Shown here: one piece after another, positions 26,538-34,882 of the stretch
Layout of the letters: the number at the start of each line of letters is the position of its first letter
How positions within the stretch are numbered: position 1 is the first letter of the stretch
Source: an uncultured Pelagibacteraceae bacterium
Lineage (GTDB): Bacteria > Pseudomonadota > Alphaproteobacteria > Pelagibacterales > AG-422-B15
Length of the DNA: 64,000 bases
Reading direction: 5' to 3'
Assembly (NCBI GenBank): GCA_902619105.1
Contig: CACNCV010000002.1
Location: 81,092 to 145,091 of the forward strand
Made by a program: the position numbers and the translations under genes
Notes under the pieces: model-generated
What the model was told of the DNA's origin: nothing
Databases searched by the model: none
The model's input: the letters and a program-made list of their open reading frames with translations, nothing else

Positions 26538-26570
26538 ATAACCAGAGTGCATTATTTGCACTCTGGTTAT
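26538..26570 (-). terminator. Rho-independent terminator of the porin gene
   Basis: Perfect 14-base arms (26538-26551 and 26557-26570) around a 5-base loop, 36 bases after the porin stop on the minus strand. The descending arm is followed by TTTTAATAAA on that strand. The strongest hairpin near this gene and well placed for a highly expressed outer membrane protein. Confidence 0.8.
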
Positions 26571-26606
26571 CATGATCAATTAACTTGAAAGGATTAAAAA
26601 AGTTAA

Positions 26607-27539
26607 TTAAAAGCCAATTTTGTAGCCAATGAAGAAGTTTTCAACATCCTCATTTGAACCCACAGAAGCAACATGATATTCAAGTGAAGCTTTTACGCCT
26701 CCACCGAATGACTTTTGCAAGGAAGCAATAGAGCCATCGTCATCAGCAGTTGAGCCAGGATTATCAACATCAAAATATTCATATTGAAATGTTGCACCCA
26801 ATCCAGGAATCTTTGGTGTTTTAACACCTACTACTGTATAGCTGTCACCGCTATCTGAATCGTATAGACCATAACCAATCGTGTAACCTGCAAGTTTAGG
26901 TGCTTTAATACCAATCATATAGTTTTCATCCCCAGTTCTAGTGTCAGTATTGCCTTCATCGACAATGCCTCCTTTGACTGAAAAACCGGCGATCTTTCCA
27001 GATATTGAATAAGCCATTATGTCGCCATAACCAGCCGTTGTTCCAAATCCGATACCCGCTTTAACAGTAAATCCATTTATCTTAGGTGATGTGTAGACAA
27101 TTTGGTTGTTATCATCAAAACCTGCTGCACCAGTAACGCCATCTCCATCTTCAAAATCAGCGCTTAGGCCTTGAGGTAATTTTCTCGAGCTTGCAAATGA
27201 TGATTTTACTGGGTGACTATCCATACTATCAACGGGGCCGCCTGAGAGACCATTACCAAAAGAAACTGTGCCCATGTCAGAAATGAATGAAATATCAAAA
27301 TCACCACCTCCACCAGACTCGTAAGCCATGACACCTTCTATACCCATACCATTGTCTAATGTACCTGTGTAAGTCACGTATGCTGATTCTGTAACTGATA
27401 TCCTTTCCTGAGACGCGTAAGAATCTCCATCTCCCCACAAGCCATTAAAAGTACCGCCAACAGTTACATCTGCTTGCGCACTTGAAAGAGCCATTATACT
27501 AGCAAGCGCAGTCGTCGCACTTAAGATTTTTTTATTCAT
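26607..27539 (-). CDS. Gram-negative porin
   Basis: 310 residues. Signal peptide MNKKILSATTALASIMALSS, cut after QA, then DVTVGGTFNGLWG as in alphaproteobacterial porins. The body alternates polar and nonpolar residues with many Gly, Asp and Ser, and ends in the aromatic IGYKIGF needed for outer-membrane assembly. General diffusion channel. GGAG lies seven bases before the ATG. A phased repeat array lies 120 to 233 bases upstream and a strong terminator follows. Base usage is less AT-rich than that of neighbours, as expected for a highly expressed gene. Confidence 0.92.
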   Translation of the reverse strand: MNKKILSATTALASIMALSSAQADVTVGGTFNGLWGDGDSYASQERISVTESAYVTYTGTLDNGMGIEGVMAYESGGGGDFDISFISDMGTVSFGNGLSGGPVDSMDSHPVKSSFASSRKLPQGLSADFEDGDGVTGAAGFDDNNQIVYTSPKINGFTVKAGIGFGTTAGYGDIMAYSISGKIAGFSVKGGIVDEGNTDTRTGDENYMIGIKAPKLAGYTIGYGLYDSDSGDSYTVVGVKTPKIPGLGATFQYEYFDVDNPGSTADDDGSIASLQKSFGGGVKASLEYHVASVGSNEDVENFFIGYKIGF

Positions 27540-27658
27540 ATATTACTCCATTAATTAATTGATAAATGAAGTCATACATGAGATTTCATAAAATTTTAGT
27601 TAAGTAAATATTAACAATTATTAAGGTCTTTTAAAATTTTGTTTCAGATAAATTAATG

Positions 27659-27772
27659 TTATTTCAACTTTGTTAAAATTATATAACTGTTTATTTTTTT
27701 ATATGTTTAAACCTGTTTTTTTATTTCAAAATTATTTCAATTTAATTTCTAATTATTAATTTTTTATTTCAA
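27659..27772 (-). promoter_or_regulatory. Helically phased TTGAAATAA array upstream of the porin
   Basis: On the minus strand TTGAAATAA occurs at 27764-27772, 27732-27740, 27721-27729 and 27659-27667, with degenerate copies between 27742 and 27763. The first to third copies fall on an 11-base ladder. Direct repeats at one-turn spacing are the binding layout of OmpR/PhoB-family regulators (E. coli OmpR sites contain TGAAAC). The location 120-233 bases before the porin start fits a porin-control region. The whole gap 27540-27818 holds no gene. Confidence 0.45.
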
Positions 27773-27818
27773 ATTCATTAAGATGATTACTGTATAAAAA
27801 AATTTTTTTGAAGTGTTG

Positions 27819-28826
27819 TTATTTTGCAACGCGTGATGCAGTTTGATGTGACAAAAACAGCTTAGAAACCTCATGCCAATCAAATTTTTTACTATAATTT
27901 ATACAATCTGTACGACTCACTTTTCTCGCCTTATCAATTGAATTAATTAAATTATGATCAAGACAATTATGTTTAAAATTATCAAAAACATCAATTGGAC
28001 CTGGAACAGGATATGCGGCCACGGGAAGTCCACTGGCGAGAGCCTCAATCATGACCATTCCAAACGTATCTGTTTTACTTGGAAATACAAAAATATCTGA
28101 AGATGCATAGTACTGGGCCAGTTCACTTCCTTTCTTCACTCCTACAAAAACTGCATCAGTATATTTTTTTTCTAGTTTTTTCTTAGAGGGTCCATCACCT
28201 ACAAGTAATTTTGTACCTTTTAAATTTAATTTAAGAAAATCCTCTAGCGATTTTTCCTTAGATATTCTTCCTACATATAAATAAATTGGTTTTTCTAATT
28301 TGAGATCAATCTTTTTTTTCGGATGAAAGGCTTCAATATCAACACCCCTGGACCATTTAACTGTTCTTTTAATTCCATGTGAATTAAGTTCATCTATAAT
28401 TGAATTAGAAGATACCATTACTGCGCTAGAATTTTTGTGAAACCATTTCAAAATTTTATATGTAAAAGATATAGGTATCTTAGCTATCGTGTTTATATAT
28501 TCAGGGAATTTTGTACAATACGAGGTTGTAAAGGCATAATTATTCTTTGAACAATAATTCCTAACCGCTAAGCCAATAGGTCCCTCTGTAGCAACGTGTA
28601 TAAAGTCAGGCTTAAACTTCTCAATGATCACGCCAATTTTGAACCAATGATTAATCGCAAGTTTTATTTCAGGATAAATAATCAGTGGAATTGTAATAAA
28701 TTGATCTGGAGTTATGTACCTAACCTCATGTCCTTGACTTGTAAGTTTATCACCAAGTGTTTGATAAGTTCTAACAACACCATTTATTTGAGGGAGCCAT
28801 GCGTCTGATGCGATGAGTATTTTCAA
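27819..28826 (-). CDS. GT4-family glycosyltransferase, Agt-like (glycolipid synthesis)
   Basis: 335 residues of the GT-B fold: DAWLPQINGVVRTYQTL at the N-terminus, KWSRGVDIEAFHP at the linker, YVGRISKEKSLEDFLKL and the donor site VFPSKTDTFGMVMIEALASG. The start is TTG directly after the stop of the metallophosphoesterase gene. In phosphate-limited marine and soil alphaproteobacteria the pair PlcP-Agt replaces phospholipids with glycolipids: PlcP frees diacylglycerol and Agt adds a sugar. This gene is the expected Agt partner; the sugar is not readable from sequence. Confidence 0.83.
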   Translation of the reverse strand: MKILIASDAWLPQINGVVRTYQTLGDKLTSQGHEVRYITPDQFITIPLIIYPEIKLAINHWFKIGVIIEKFKPDFIHVATEGPIGLAVRNYCSKNNYAFTTSYCTKFPEYINTIAKIPISFTYKILKWFHKNSSAVMVSSNSIIDELNSHGIKRTVKWSRGVDIEAFHPKKKIDLKLEKPIYLYVGRISKEKSLEDFLKLNLKGTKLLVGDGPSKKKLEKKYTDAVFVGVKKGSELAQYYASSDIFVFPSKTDTFGMVMIEALASGLPVAAYPVPGPIDVFDNFKHNCLDHNLINSIDKARKVSRTDCINYSKKFDWHEVSKLFLSHQTASRVAK

Positions 28827-29645
28827 TTAACTTAATACCTTTAAGGAGTCCTTATGTTTGTTGATAATTTCATACTTTTCAGCGATATCTTTCCAGAAAA
28901 GAATTTCCATTGATCCATCAAAATTTTCTATTATAAAGGAGCAACTTTCTACCCAGTCCCCATCATTATAGTAATGAACTCCATTTATTATTCGATGTGA
29001 AGCATGATGAATATGTCCACAAATAACTCCTTTTAGATTTTTCTTTTTTGCATAACCTGCAACTATTTCTTCGTACTTATTAATGTAAGAAACAGCATTT
29101 TTTACTTTTAATTTCAGATACTTTGAAAGCGACCAATATTTCAAACCCAATAATAATCTTAATTGATTAAATCTTCTATTTAGCCATAAAGCTAAATCGT
29201 ATGCGCTAGCGCCAAGATGGGCTAACCAGGGTGCGATATTGATAATTGAGTCAAATTTGTCTCCATGCAGTATAAGATATTCAGATCCATCTACTGTCTT
29301 ATGTTTGATTTCATTAACTACTCTAATTTCGCCTAGTGTTATTGGCACAAATTTTCTAACAAGCTCATCATGATTTCCTGATACATAAAACACTTTAGTT
29401 CCATGTCGTGCTTTTCTTAGAATTTTTTGTATTACATCACTGTGACTTTGTGGCCAGTACCATCTATTTTTAAGTCGCCACCCATCTATAATATCTCCAA
29501 CTAAGTATAGGTAATCTGATCTGGTATTTTTTAAAAAATCAAGCAACTGTTCAGCTTGACAACCTTTTGACCCTAAATGAATATCTGAAATAAATATGGA
29601 ACGATATTTTAAGAGAGGAATAACATTATTTTTTTCGTTGACCAT
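28827..29645 (-). CDS. plcP: PlcP-like metallophosphoesterase (phospholipase C, lipid remodelling)
   Basis: 272 residues of the calcineurin-like phosphoesterase fold: FISDIHLGS, YLVGDIIDGWRL, VFYVSGNHDELV, LHGDKFD and VICGHIHHASH supply the metal ligands. Often annotated as UDP-2,3-diacylglucosamine hydrolase, but the length, the GDIIDGWRLKNRWYWP segment and the glycosyltransferase directly downstream fit PlcP of Sinorhizobium and marine alphaproteobacteria. Start ATG 29645 is preferred to the longer TTG reading at 29666. A PHO-box-like element lies 80-119 bases upstream. LpxH activity remains an alternative. Confidence 0.85.
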   Translation of the reverse strand: MVNEKNNVIPLLKYRSIFISDIHLGSKGCQAEQLLDFLKNTRSDYLYLVGDIIDGWRLKNRWYWPQSHSDVIQKILRKARHGTKVFYVSGNHDELVRKFVPITLGEIRVVNEIKHKTVDGSEYLILHGDKFDSIINIAPWLAHLGASAYDLALWLNRRFNQLRLLLGLKYWSLSKYLKLKVKNAVSYINKYEEIVAGYAKKKNLKGVICGHIHHASHRIINGVHYYNDGDWVESCSFIIENFDGSMEILFWKDIAEKYEIINKHKDSLKVLS

Positions 29646-29724
29646 AAATTGGTAAAAAAGAATCAATTTTCATTACATTATCAATAATCTATGAAAGATT
29701 TGTTAAGCCATACTTTCTAGAAAT

Positions 29725-29764
29725 ATGTCATAAAATTTTAATATTCTTGTAATTTTTATGACAA
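29725..29764 (-). promoter_or_regulatory. PHO-box-like element upstream of plcP
   Basis: Four 7-mers at exact 11-base steps: ATGTCAT (29725-29731), TTTTAAT, TTGTAAT (29747-29753) and ATGACAA (29758-29764, which reads TTGTCAT on the minus strand). The outer units carry the full TGTCAT core in opposite directions, so the site could be read by PhoB on either strand. Position 80-119 bases before the plcP start fits phosphate-starvation control of lipid remodelling. Confidence 0.5.
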
Positions 29765-29773
29765 AATTAAAAA

Positions 29774-29821
29774 TTATAATTTACTCGTTGAGTAACTAGA
29801 CAGAAGACTGAACTTCCTCAT
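29774..29821 (-). CDS. Possible 15-residue peptide with strong ribosome site
   Basis: A short frame MRKFSLLSSYSTSKL lies upstream of plcP. It is preceded by GGTGGAGG with a five-base spacer, a far better ribosome site than most genes here have. Its second to fifth codons lie in an 8-base inverted repeat (29810-29817 with 29852-29859), so the ribosome site and start would be in the loop and arm of a hairpin. It may be a leader peptide or regulatory short frame; it may also be chance. It ends 128 bases before plcP. Confidence 0.3.
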   Translation of the reverse strand: MRKFSLLSSYSTSKL

Positions 29822-29937
29822 TTAATCCTCCACCCTTCCAAATATAAATGGGGAAGTTCTTCTCTTATTTCCATTAAGGTAATTTGTATATTGGGATCAT
29901 TATAAGAAAAAAGAGGAAAAATCAGGATTTTATAAAA

Positions 29938-29975
29938 AAAAAGGCCCAAACAAAGTATTTTGAAAGGGCCTTTTT
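29938..29975 (-). terminator. Rho-independent terminator after the 139-residue membrane protein
   Basis: On the minus strand GGCCC and GGGCC arms (29938-29947 with 29966-29975 including the A/T extension) enclose an 18-base loop and are followed by nine T residues. It begins 18 bases after the stop of the gene at 29994-30413 and closes that two-gene unit. The plus-strand reading also has T residues but no gene feeds into it. Confidence 0.7.
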
Positions 29976-29993
29976 CTTGATTATTCAGTCTTT

Positions 29994-30413
29994 TTACATA
30001 GTAACGCCAATTCGCATGCCTGATCTATTGTACAAAATATTCATCAGTACAAATACGAGTATAGATGCAATCATTGGTACAGGGTTTGCGCCGCCGTCAG
30101 CTCCCATATAAATTACAATTAATCTAATCGAATTTATAAATGAACCGACAAGCATCATTCTAAAAAAAACCGTCGATTGCTCAATCGGCGCAAGCAAAGT
30201 TGCAACAAATGCAATTGCAAAGATTATATATGTCCAACCCAAGTTAGAAATTAACTGCAAATGATTTGCGTCTATGTCCCCACTACTAGTACCAAGTCGC
30301 TCGATAAACGCAGTAGCCGATTCTGCACCAGTAAACATGAATCCATAAAACAGGAATAATAATGTTAGAAAACAAATTATTACTCTACTTATCGTGTCTT
30401 CAACTTTAATCAT
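29994..30413 (-). CDS. Four-span membrane protein, DUF4345-like
   Basis: 139 residues with four hydrophobic spans (about 8-27, 58-78, 83-103, 112-127) and a small polar loop after the first. The size and the first-span pattern resemble DUF4345 membrane proteins, but I am not certain of the family. A strong AGGAGG ribosome site five bases before the ATG overlaps the stop region of the upstream membrane-protein gene, implying co-translation. Confidence 0.65.
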   Translation of the reverse strand: MIKVEDTISRVIICFLTLLFLFYGFMFTGAESATAFIERLGTSSGDIDANHLQLISNLGWTYIIFAIAFVATLLAPIEQSTVFFRMMLVGSFINSIRLIVIYMGADGGANPVPMIASILVFVLMNILYNRSGMRIGVTM

Positions 30414-30422
30414 ATATTCCTC

Positions 30423-31217
30423 CTAAAAATTAGATTGGTTTCTGAAGTAAATAGTCATTAGAACTATAAAATTCAAAATTATAAAAATTGCTAATAGAGG
30501 ATTCCCGCTATCAGGATTGGTGGCAGTTCCAACCATTAATGCCGCAAGGAACATTGCAGCACCCACAGCACCCATTGAAACAAGAACGCCACTGAAACCC
30601 ACTCGATACTGGTAAACCAATGAAATTAATATCGCTATATTAATCATAGTTATTCCAAGAACAGCATGCTCTGCTTGAGGGCTGCTTTCAAGGTATGGAG
30701 TTTGTCTTATAAAACCACCAGGATCAATTACGTAACTGACAATATTTATCACACTTATAAGTATCGCAATGTAGCCCATAATTTGTGATGTTTTGTCTGT
30801 AACGCCAAAAGCACTACTAGCCTTATCGTATGTAAAAGGCATTCCTGCTTTTACTCTCGATACAACAAGCAAGGCTAAAAGAATTATCCAGACTACAAGA
30901 CCTGTAATGTTTTCCTCTCCAGTTTGTGCATTGGACATAATAATCCAAATTACTTGAAGTAAGACAACAGGTATTGCATAAGCAAAGAAGCCTCTATCAA
31001 GACCTTTAAAACCCATATAAAGGATACCTACATATGCAACAAAGCTTACTGCTCCAAACCAGTTAAGAAAGAAAACTGTTGTTTGGTTATTCTCAAATGT
31101 TGGGTATCGTTCCATCATGAAATCTGTGTTGAACATCATGACGGCGCCATAAGCAAAAAATATAAGTCCTGCTAGAAACATGCAGCCTTGTATTAATTTA
31201 TCGTCAGTATTAAACAT
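30423..31217 (-). CDS. Eight-span integral membrane protein, unknown function
   Basis: 264 residues with about eight hydrophobic spans, built like two similar halves: residues 1-125 and 140-264 each carry four spans. No recognised family. First gene of a two-gene minus unit with the DUF4345-like gene nine bases downstream. Divergent from livH across a 175-base gap that should hold both promoters; I see no distinct operator there. Confidence 0.65.
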   Translation of the reverse strand: MFNTDDKLIQGCMFLAGLIFFAYGAVMMFNTDFMMERYPTFENNQTTVFFLNWFGAVSFVAYVGILYMGFKGLDRGFFAYAIPVVLLQVIWIIMSNAQTGEENITGLVVWIILLALLVVSRVKAGMPFTYDKASSAFGVTDKTSQIMGYIAILISVINIVSYVIDPGGFIRQTPYLESSPQAEHAVLGITMINIAILISLVYQYRVGFSGVLVSMGAVGAAMFLAALMVGTATNPDSGNPLLAIFIILNFIVLMTIYFRNQSNF

Positions 31218-31392
31218 TTTAATTCCCCTATTTAATTAAAAATCAATTGAGATTATTAAGCTTAAATGCATATTTGAAAATTAAATTATTAATTATAATC
31301 ATCTAATTTTTATCACTTAATAATTACAAAATGATGTATATTAAGGTCTTAAATTTGCTTTAACTTAAAGTAATTTATTAGAAATTATATAT

Positions 31393-32274
31393 ATGCAATT
31401 GATTCAATTAATAATTGATGGAGTAGCTTCTGGATGCATTTATGGGCTTGTCGCATTAGGCTTTGTTTTAATCTACAAAGCGACAGAAACCATTAATTTT
31501 GCTCAAGGCGATATTCTTATGCTTGGTGCCTTTGTTGCATACTCACTCATTGGTATTTTAGGCATGGATTACCTCACAGGTTTTGCTCTTACTGTTTTAA
31601 TAATTGCTGTTTTTGGATTTTTCCTTGATGCCGTTGTAGTAAGGCAGATTATTGGACAGCCTGCGTTCGCAACTGTGATGCTAACTATCGGCTTAGGTTT
31701 TATTTTTAGAGGCTTTGCATCAATTTATTGGGGAACTGATATATTTTCATTCAGTACTCCTTTCTCTGGAAAGATAACTGAGTTTAACGGTCTTATAATT
31801 TCATATGTAAACCTCTCTATAATAATTGGGACTGCAATTCTAATGTCTGCTCTCTATTTCTTTTTTACTTTTTCAAAAATTGGTGTTGCTATGAGGGCAT
31901 CTTCTGAAAACCAATTAGCGGCTTACTATATGGGAATACCAGTTAAATTTATTTTTTCATTAATATGGTCAATATCTGCAGGAGTTGCTGCTGTCGCGGG
32001 TGTGCTTCTCGCACCAATTACATTGGTAGATACATCAATATCATTAATTGGTTTAAAAGCTTTTGCTGCAGCTGTTCTAGGAGGATTTGGATCAATACCT
32101 GGAGCAATTGTTGGTGGTATTATAATTGGTATTGTCGAACAATTATGTGGAACTTACGAAAATTATTTATTTGAGGGGGTAAGAGAAATATCTGCTTACC
32201 TCGTTCTTATCTTAACATTGATTATTTATCCAAGAGGATTGTTCTCTGATAAAGCTGAGGTCAAAAAAGTATAA
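31393..32274 (+). CDS. livH: LivH-type ABC transporter permease
   Basis: 293 residues, branched-chain amino acid-type permease: VASGCIYGLVALGFVLIYKATETINFAQGD at the N-terminus, the loop AMRASSENQLAAYYMGI, and SLIGLKAFAAAVLGGFGSIPGA near the end are all LivH hallmarks. Inner membrane. Joined to livM by a one-base TAATG overlap. The substrate of this family ranges over amino acids, amides, urea and organic acids. The clustering of the matching livF with an acyl-CoA ligase elsewhere in the window suggests a carboxylic acid here. Confidence 0.92.
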   Translation: MQLIQLIIDGVASGCIYGLVALGFVLIYKATETINFAQGDILMLGAFVAYSLIGILGMDYLTGFALTVLIIAVFGFFLDAVVVRQIIGQPAFATVMLTIGLGFIFRGFASIYWGTDIFSFSTPFSGKITEFNGLIISYVNLSIIIGTAILMSALYFFFTFSKIGVAMRASSENQLAAYYMGIPVKFIFSLIWSISAGVAAVAGVLLAPITLVDTSISLIGLKAFAAAVLGGFGSIPGAIVGGIIIGIVEQLCGTYENYLFEGVREISAYLVLILTLIIYPRGLFSDKAEVKKV

Positions 32275-33347
32275 TGAGATTTATTTTTAAAACAAAATAT
32301 TCACAAGATATAAATATTGCAAAACATAACGGTGATCGTTTTTGGTATTCACTGCTTATTTTAATCATGGCAGCGTTACCGCTTGTATTAGATGATTTTT
32401 ACTTAGGTGAAATCTCATATATTTGCATTCTATCCATTGCTGGTATTGGTTTAATGATATTATCTGGATACACAGGTCTTGCATCCTTAGGTCATGCCGC
32501 GTTTTTAGGAGTTGGCGCTTATACTCATGCCTTCTTACTTACGAATGGAATACCTTTTTATGCGTCAATTCCTATTGTAATAGTTGTTTCATTTCTAGTA
32601 GGTGCAGCAATTGGAATACCAATCCTACGCTTAACAGGGATGTATTTAGCTATCGCAACATTAGCCTTAGGCTTTATTGCGGAACATGTTTTTATAAAAT
32701 GGGAACACTTTACAGGCGGCAACAGAGGCTTACCTGTGCCTCAACCAGAATTCTTAGGTATGAGCTTCTTTGACAGTGTTTTCTTTTATTATGTCTGCCT
32801 TGTCTTTCTTATTGCAGCGATGTTTGCGGCAATCAATATACTCAGATCTCCAACTGGGAGAGCGTTTGTTGCTATTCGAGACAGTGAAATTGCAGCACAA
32901 AGTTTAGGCGTTAACTTAGGTCTCTATAAAGCTTTATCATTCGCTATTTCTGGTGCTTTTACTGGATTAGCAGGTGCATTACTTGCTCATTACATTGGTT
33001 ACTTAGCTCCAGATATATTTAATATCTTTTTATCTTTAACGTTACTTTTACTTATCGTTGTTGGTGGTATGGGAAGTTTACATGGAACAGTGTTTGGAGC
33101 GATATTCGTTGGCTTCTTACCGCAATTAATTGCCATCTGTCGTGACTATTTACCAAGTTCTATTGGCTCACAGCCAGGTCTTGAGCCAATGTTGTTTGGA
33201 TTGATACTTGTATTCTTTATTTTGTACGAACCTCTTGGGATTTATGGAAGATGGATGAAAATAAAATTATTCTTTGAACTGTTTCCTACTTACAAAAGAC
33301 AAACATTTAAAAAACAAAAAGTATTTACTAAATCGGACCGAGTATAA
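32274..33347 (+). CDS. livM: LivM-type ABC transporter permease
   Basis: 357 residues. The core GLMILSGYTGLASLGHAAFLGVGAYT, GIPILRLTGMYLAIATLALG and the EAA loop FVAIRDSEIAAQSLGVNLGLYK are standard LivM. Pairs with LivH as the membrane channel. Overlaps both livH and livG by one base (TAATG). The C-terminal tail is basic and rich in Lys. Confidence 0.92.
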   Translation: MRFIFKTKYSQDINIAKHNGDRFWYSLLILIMAALPLVLDDFYLGEISYICILSIAGIGLMILSGYTGLASLGHAAFLGVGAYTHAFLLTNGIPFYASIPIVIVVSFLVGAAIGIPILRLTGMYLAIATLALGFIAEHVFIKWEHFTGGNRGLPVPQPEFLGMSFFDSVFFYYVCLVFLIAAMFAAINILRSPTGRAFVAIRDSEIAAQSLGVNLGLYKALSFAISGAFTGLAGALLAHYIGYLAPDIFNIFLSLTLLLLIVVGGMGSLHGTVFGAIFVGFLPQLIAICRDYLPSSIGSQPGLEPMLFGLILVFFILYEPLGIYGRWMKIKLFFELFPTYKRQTFKKQKVFTKSDRV

Positions 33348-34105
33348 TGAGTTTGTTTGAAGTAAAAAATATCACTGTAGCATTTGGAGGGGTAAAAGCC
33401 CTTAATGATGTATCGTTCGGTGTCGACAAAGGTGAAATATTTACAATAATTGGTCCTAACGGAGCAGGTAAATCAACACTCTTCAATGTAATAAGCAGAA
33501 TCTATGAGGCAAGCAAAGGTGAGATATATTTTGAAAATCAAAACATCTCAAAAACTAAGCCTCACAATATATCAAAGCTTGGAATAGCAAGAACGTTTCA
33601 AAATTTAGAATTATTTGAAAATGCAACTGTTCTACAGAATTTACTTCTTGGACGACACATTTATAAAAAAACAAATATTTTATCCGAGGTATTTTTTACG
33701 CCCAGTGCCCGTAAACAAGAACATGAATACAGACTTAAAGTTGAAGAAGTAATTGACTTTCTAGACCTTCAACATTACCGAGATACTCTTATAAACGGCC
33801 TTCCCTACGGTGTTCGCAAAAATGTTGAACTTGCAAGAGCTCTTTGCACTGATCCAAAATTGCTTCTATTAGATGAACCGTCATCGGGATTAACAAATGA
33901 GGAAACAATTGATCTTGGCTTTTGGATAAAAGATATTCAATCTTTATTAGGAATTACCATAATTATGATTGAACACGACATGAGTTTTGTAAATAAAGTG
34001 TCAGATCGTATACTTGCACTTAATTATGGTAAGATACTTGCATCTGGTCTACCTGAGGAAATTAAAAATAATGCTGATGTTAAGCAAGCTTACATGGGTG
34101 AATAG
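33347..34105 (+). CDS. livG: LivG-type ABC transporter ATPase
   Basis: 252 residues. Walker A GPNGAGKST, the LivG segment GIARTFQNLELFENATVLQNLLLG, Walker B LLLLDEPSSGL and the switch His MIEHDM are present. The signature is unusual: LPYGVRKNVELARAL in place of the common LSYGQQR form. Last gene of livH-livM-livG; no livF or binding protein follows. Those lie at 41.9-46.9 kb on the other strand. Its stop abuts the stop of a convergent gene. Confidence 0.9.
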   Translation: MSLFEVKNITVAFGGVKALNDVSFGVDKGEIFTIIGPNGAGKSTLFNVISRIYEASKGEIYFENQNISKTKPHNISKLGIARTFQNLELFENATVLQNLLLGRHIYKKTNILSEVFFTPSARKQEHEYRLKVEEVIDFLDLQHYRDTLINGLPYGVRKNVELARALCTDPKLLLLDEPSSGLTNEETIDLGFWIKDIQSLLGITIIMIEHDMSFVNKVSDRILALNYGKILASGLPEEIKNNADVKQAYMGE

Positions 34106-34882
34106 TTAAATAATTAAAATAATATAGAACATCCATATTGGAATAAATAATATCCAATACCCATACATCCACATCATCCCAACTACTCCGCCCCAATCGT
34201 TACTTTCAAAAGATAATTTTCGATCATTAATTGAGTTTTTTAATTCCACTTTAACCTTTGATAAAGCCACTTTGAATTCTTGAGCTTTGATTTCAGGATT
34301 ATCATTTATTCTTTTTGTTATTGACTTTAAATGCAGCACTTGCCACGGAAGATATAAAGCTCCAAAAACAATATTAATAATAATAAGTGAATGATGAGCA
34401 TTTGATAGATCTAAGCTGAGCATAGCTATGCTTAAAATCGTATTAATGGAAAATATTACAAACCATCCAAACTCTTCATAAAAGTAAAAACGTTCGTATT
34501 TTAAAAGTATTGCACCCCAACAAAAAAACTGTGAAACAATTACCTGAATAACCATGAACCAAGAAATTAAATCAATAAACATATATTGATCAGAATTAAT
34601 AATCCTGAGCACATAACTAAACATATAGATATATGTCACCTCAACGATGGTTACTAAAAATCGTGTCACAAATACTGATGAAAGAACTGAGTCAATAATT
34701 ACTGATTTAGAGGCATAATTTACAGGAAACAAACATCTAAATGCTGAAACTGAAATTAGAATTATAGCAGGAACAACAAGGAATAAGTCATTGCTAATGT
34801 TTGTTATTGTTAAAGAGGCCCCAAGTAGAAATAAATTAGAAATGACGCCTATTCTAAGTCCTTGCAGGAAATATTTGTACAT
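34106..34882 (-). CDS. Multi-span membrane protein, unknown function
   Basis: 258 residues, about six to seven hydrophobic spans, and a polar basic segment near residues 180-225 before a final hydrophobic hairpin (GVVGMMWMYGYWILFIPIWMF is its last part). No recognised family. Last gene of a minus operon DUF6552, DUF2237, sugar dehydrogenase, membrane protein, DoxX, this gene; it starts immediately after the DoxX stop. Confidence 0.6.
   Translation of the reverse strand: MYKYFLQGLRIGVISNLFLLGASLTITNISNDLFLVVPAIILISVSAFRCLFPVNYASKSVIIDSVLSSVFVTRFLVTIVEVTYIYMFSYVLRIINSDQYMFIDLISWFMVIQVIVSQFFCWGAILLKYERFYFYEEFGWFVIFSINTILSIAMLSLDLSNAHHSLIIINIVFGALYLPWQVLHLKSITKRINDNPEIKAQEFKVALSKVKVELKNSINDRKLSFESNDWGGVVGMMWMYGYWILFIPIWMFYIILII

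Noticed and set aside
27796..27809. A7T7 stretch after the glycosyltransferase gene as terminator
   Set aside because: No G-C stem and no loop; simple AT tract.
29884..30111. 75-codon open frame on plus strand
   Set aside because: Runs through the terminator at 29938-29975 and antisense to the membrane-protein gene.
32423..32773. 116-codon open frame within livM
   Set aside because: Off-frame reading of livM; unusual Cys/Trp/His-rich composition.
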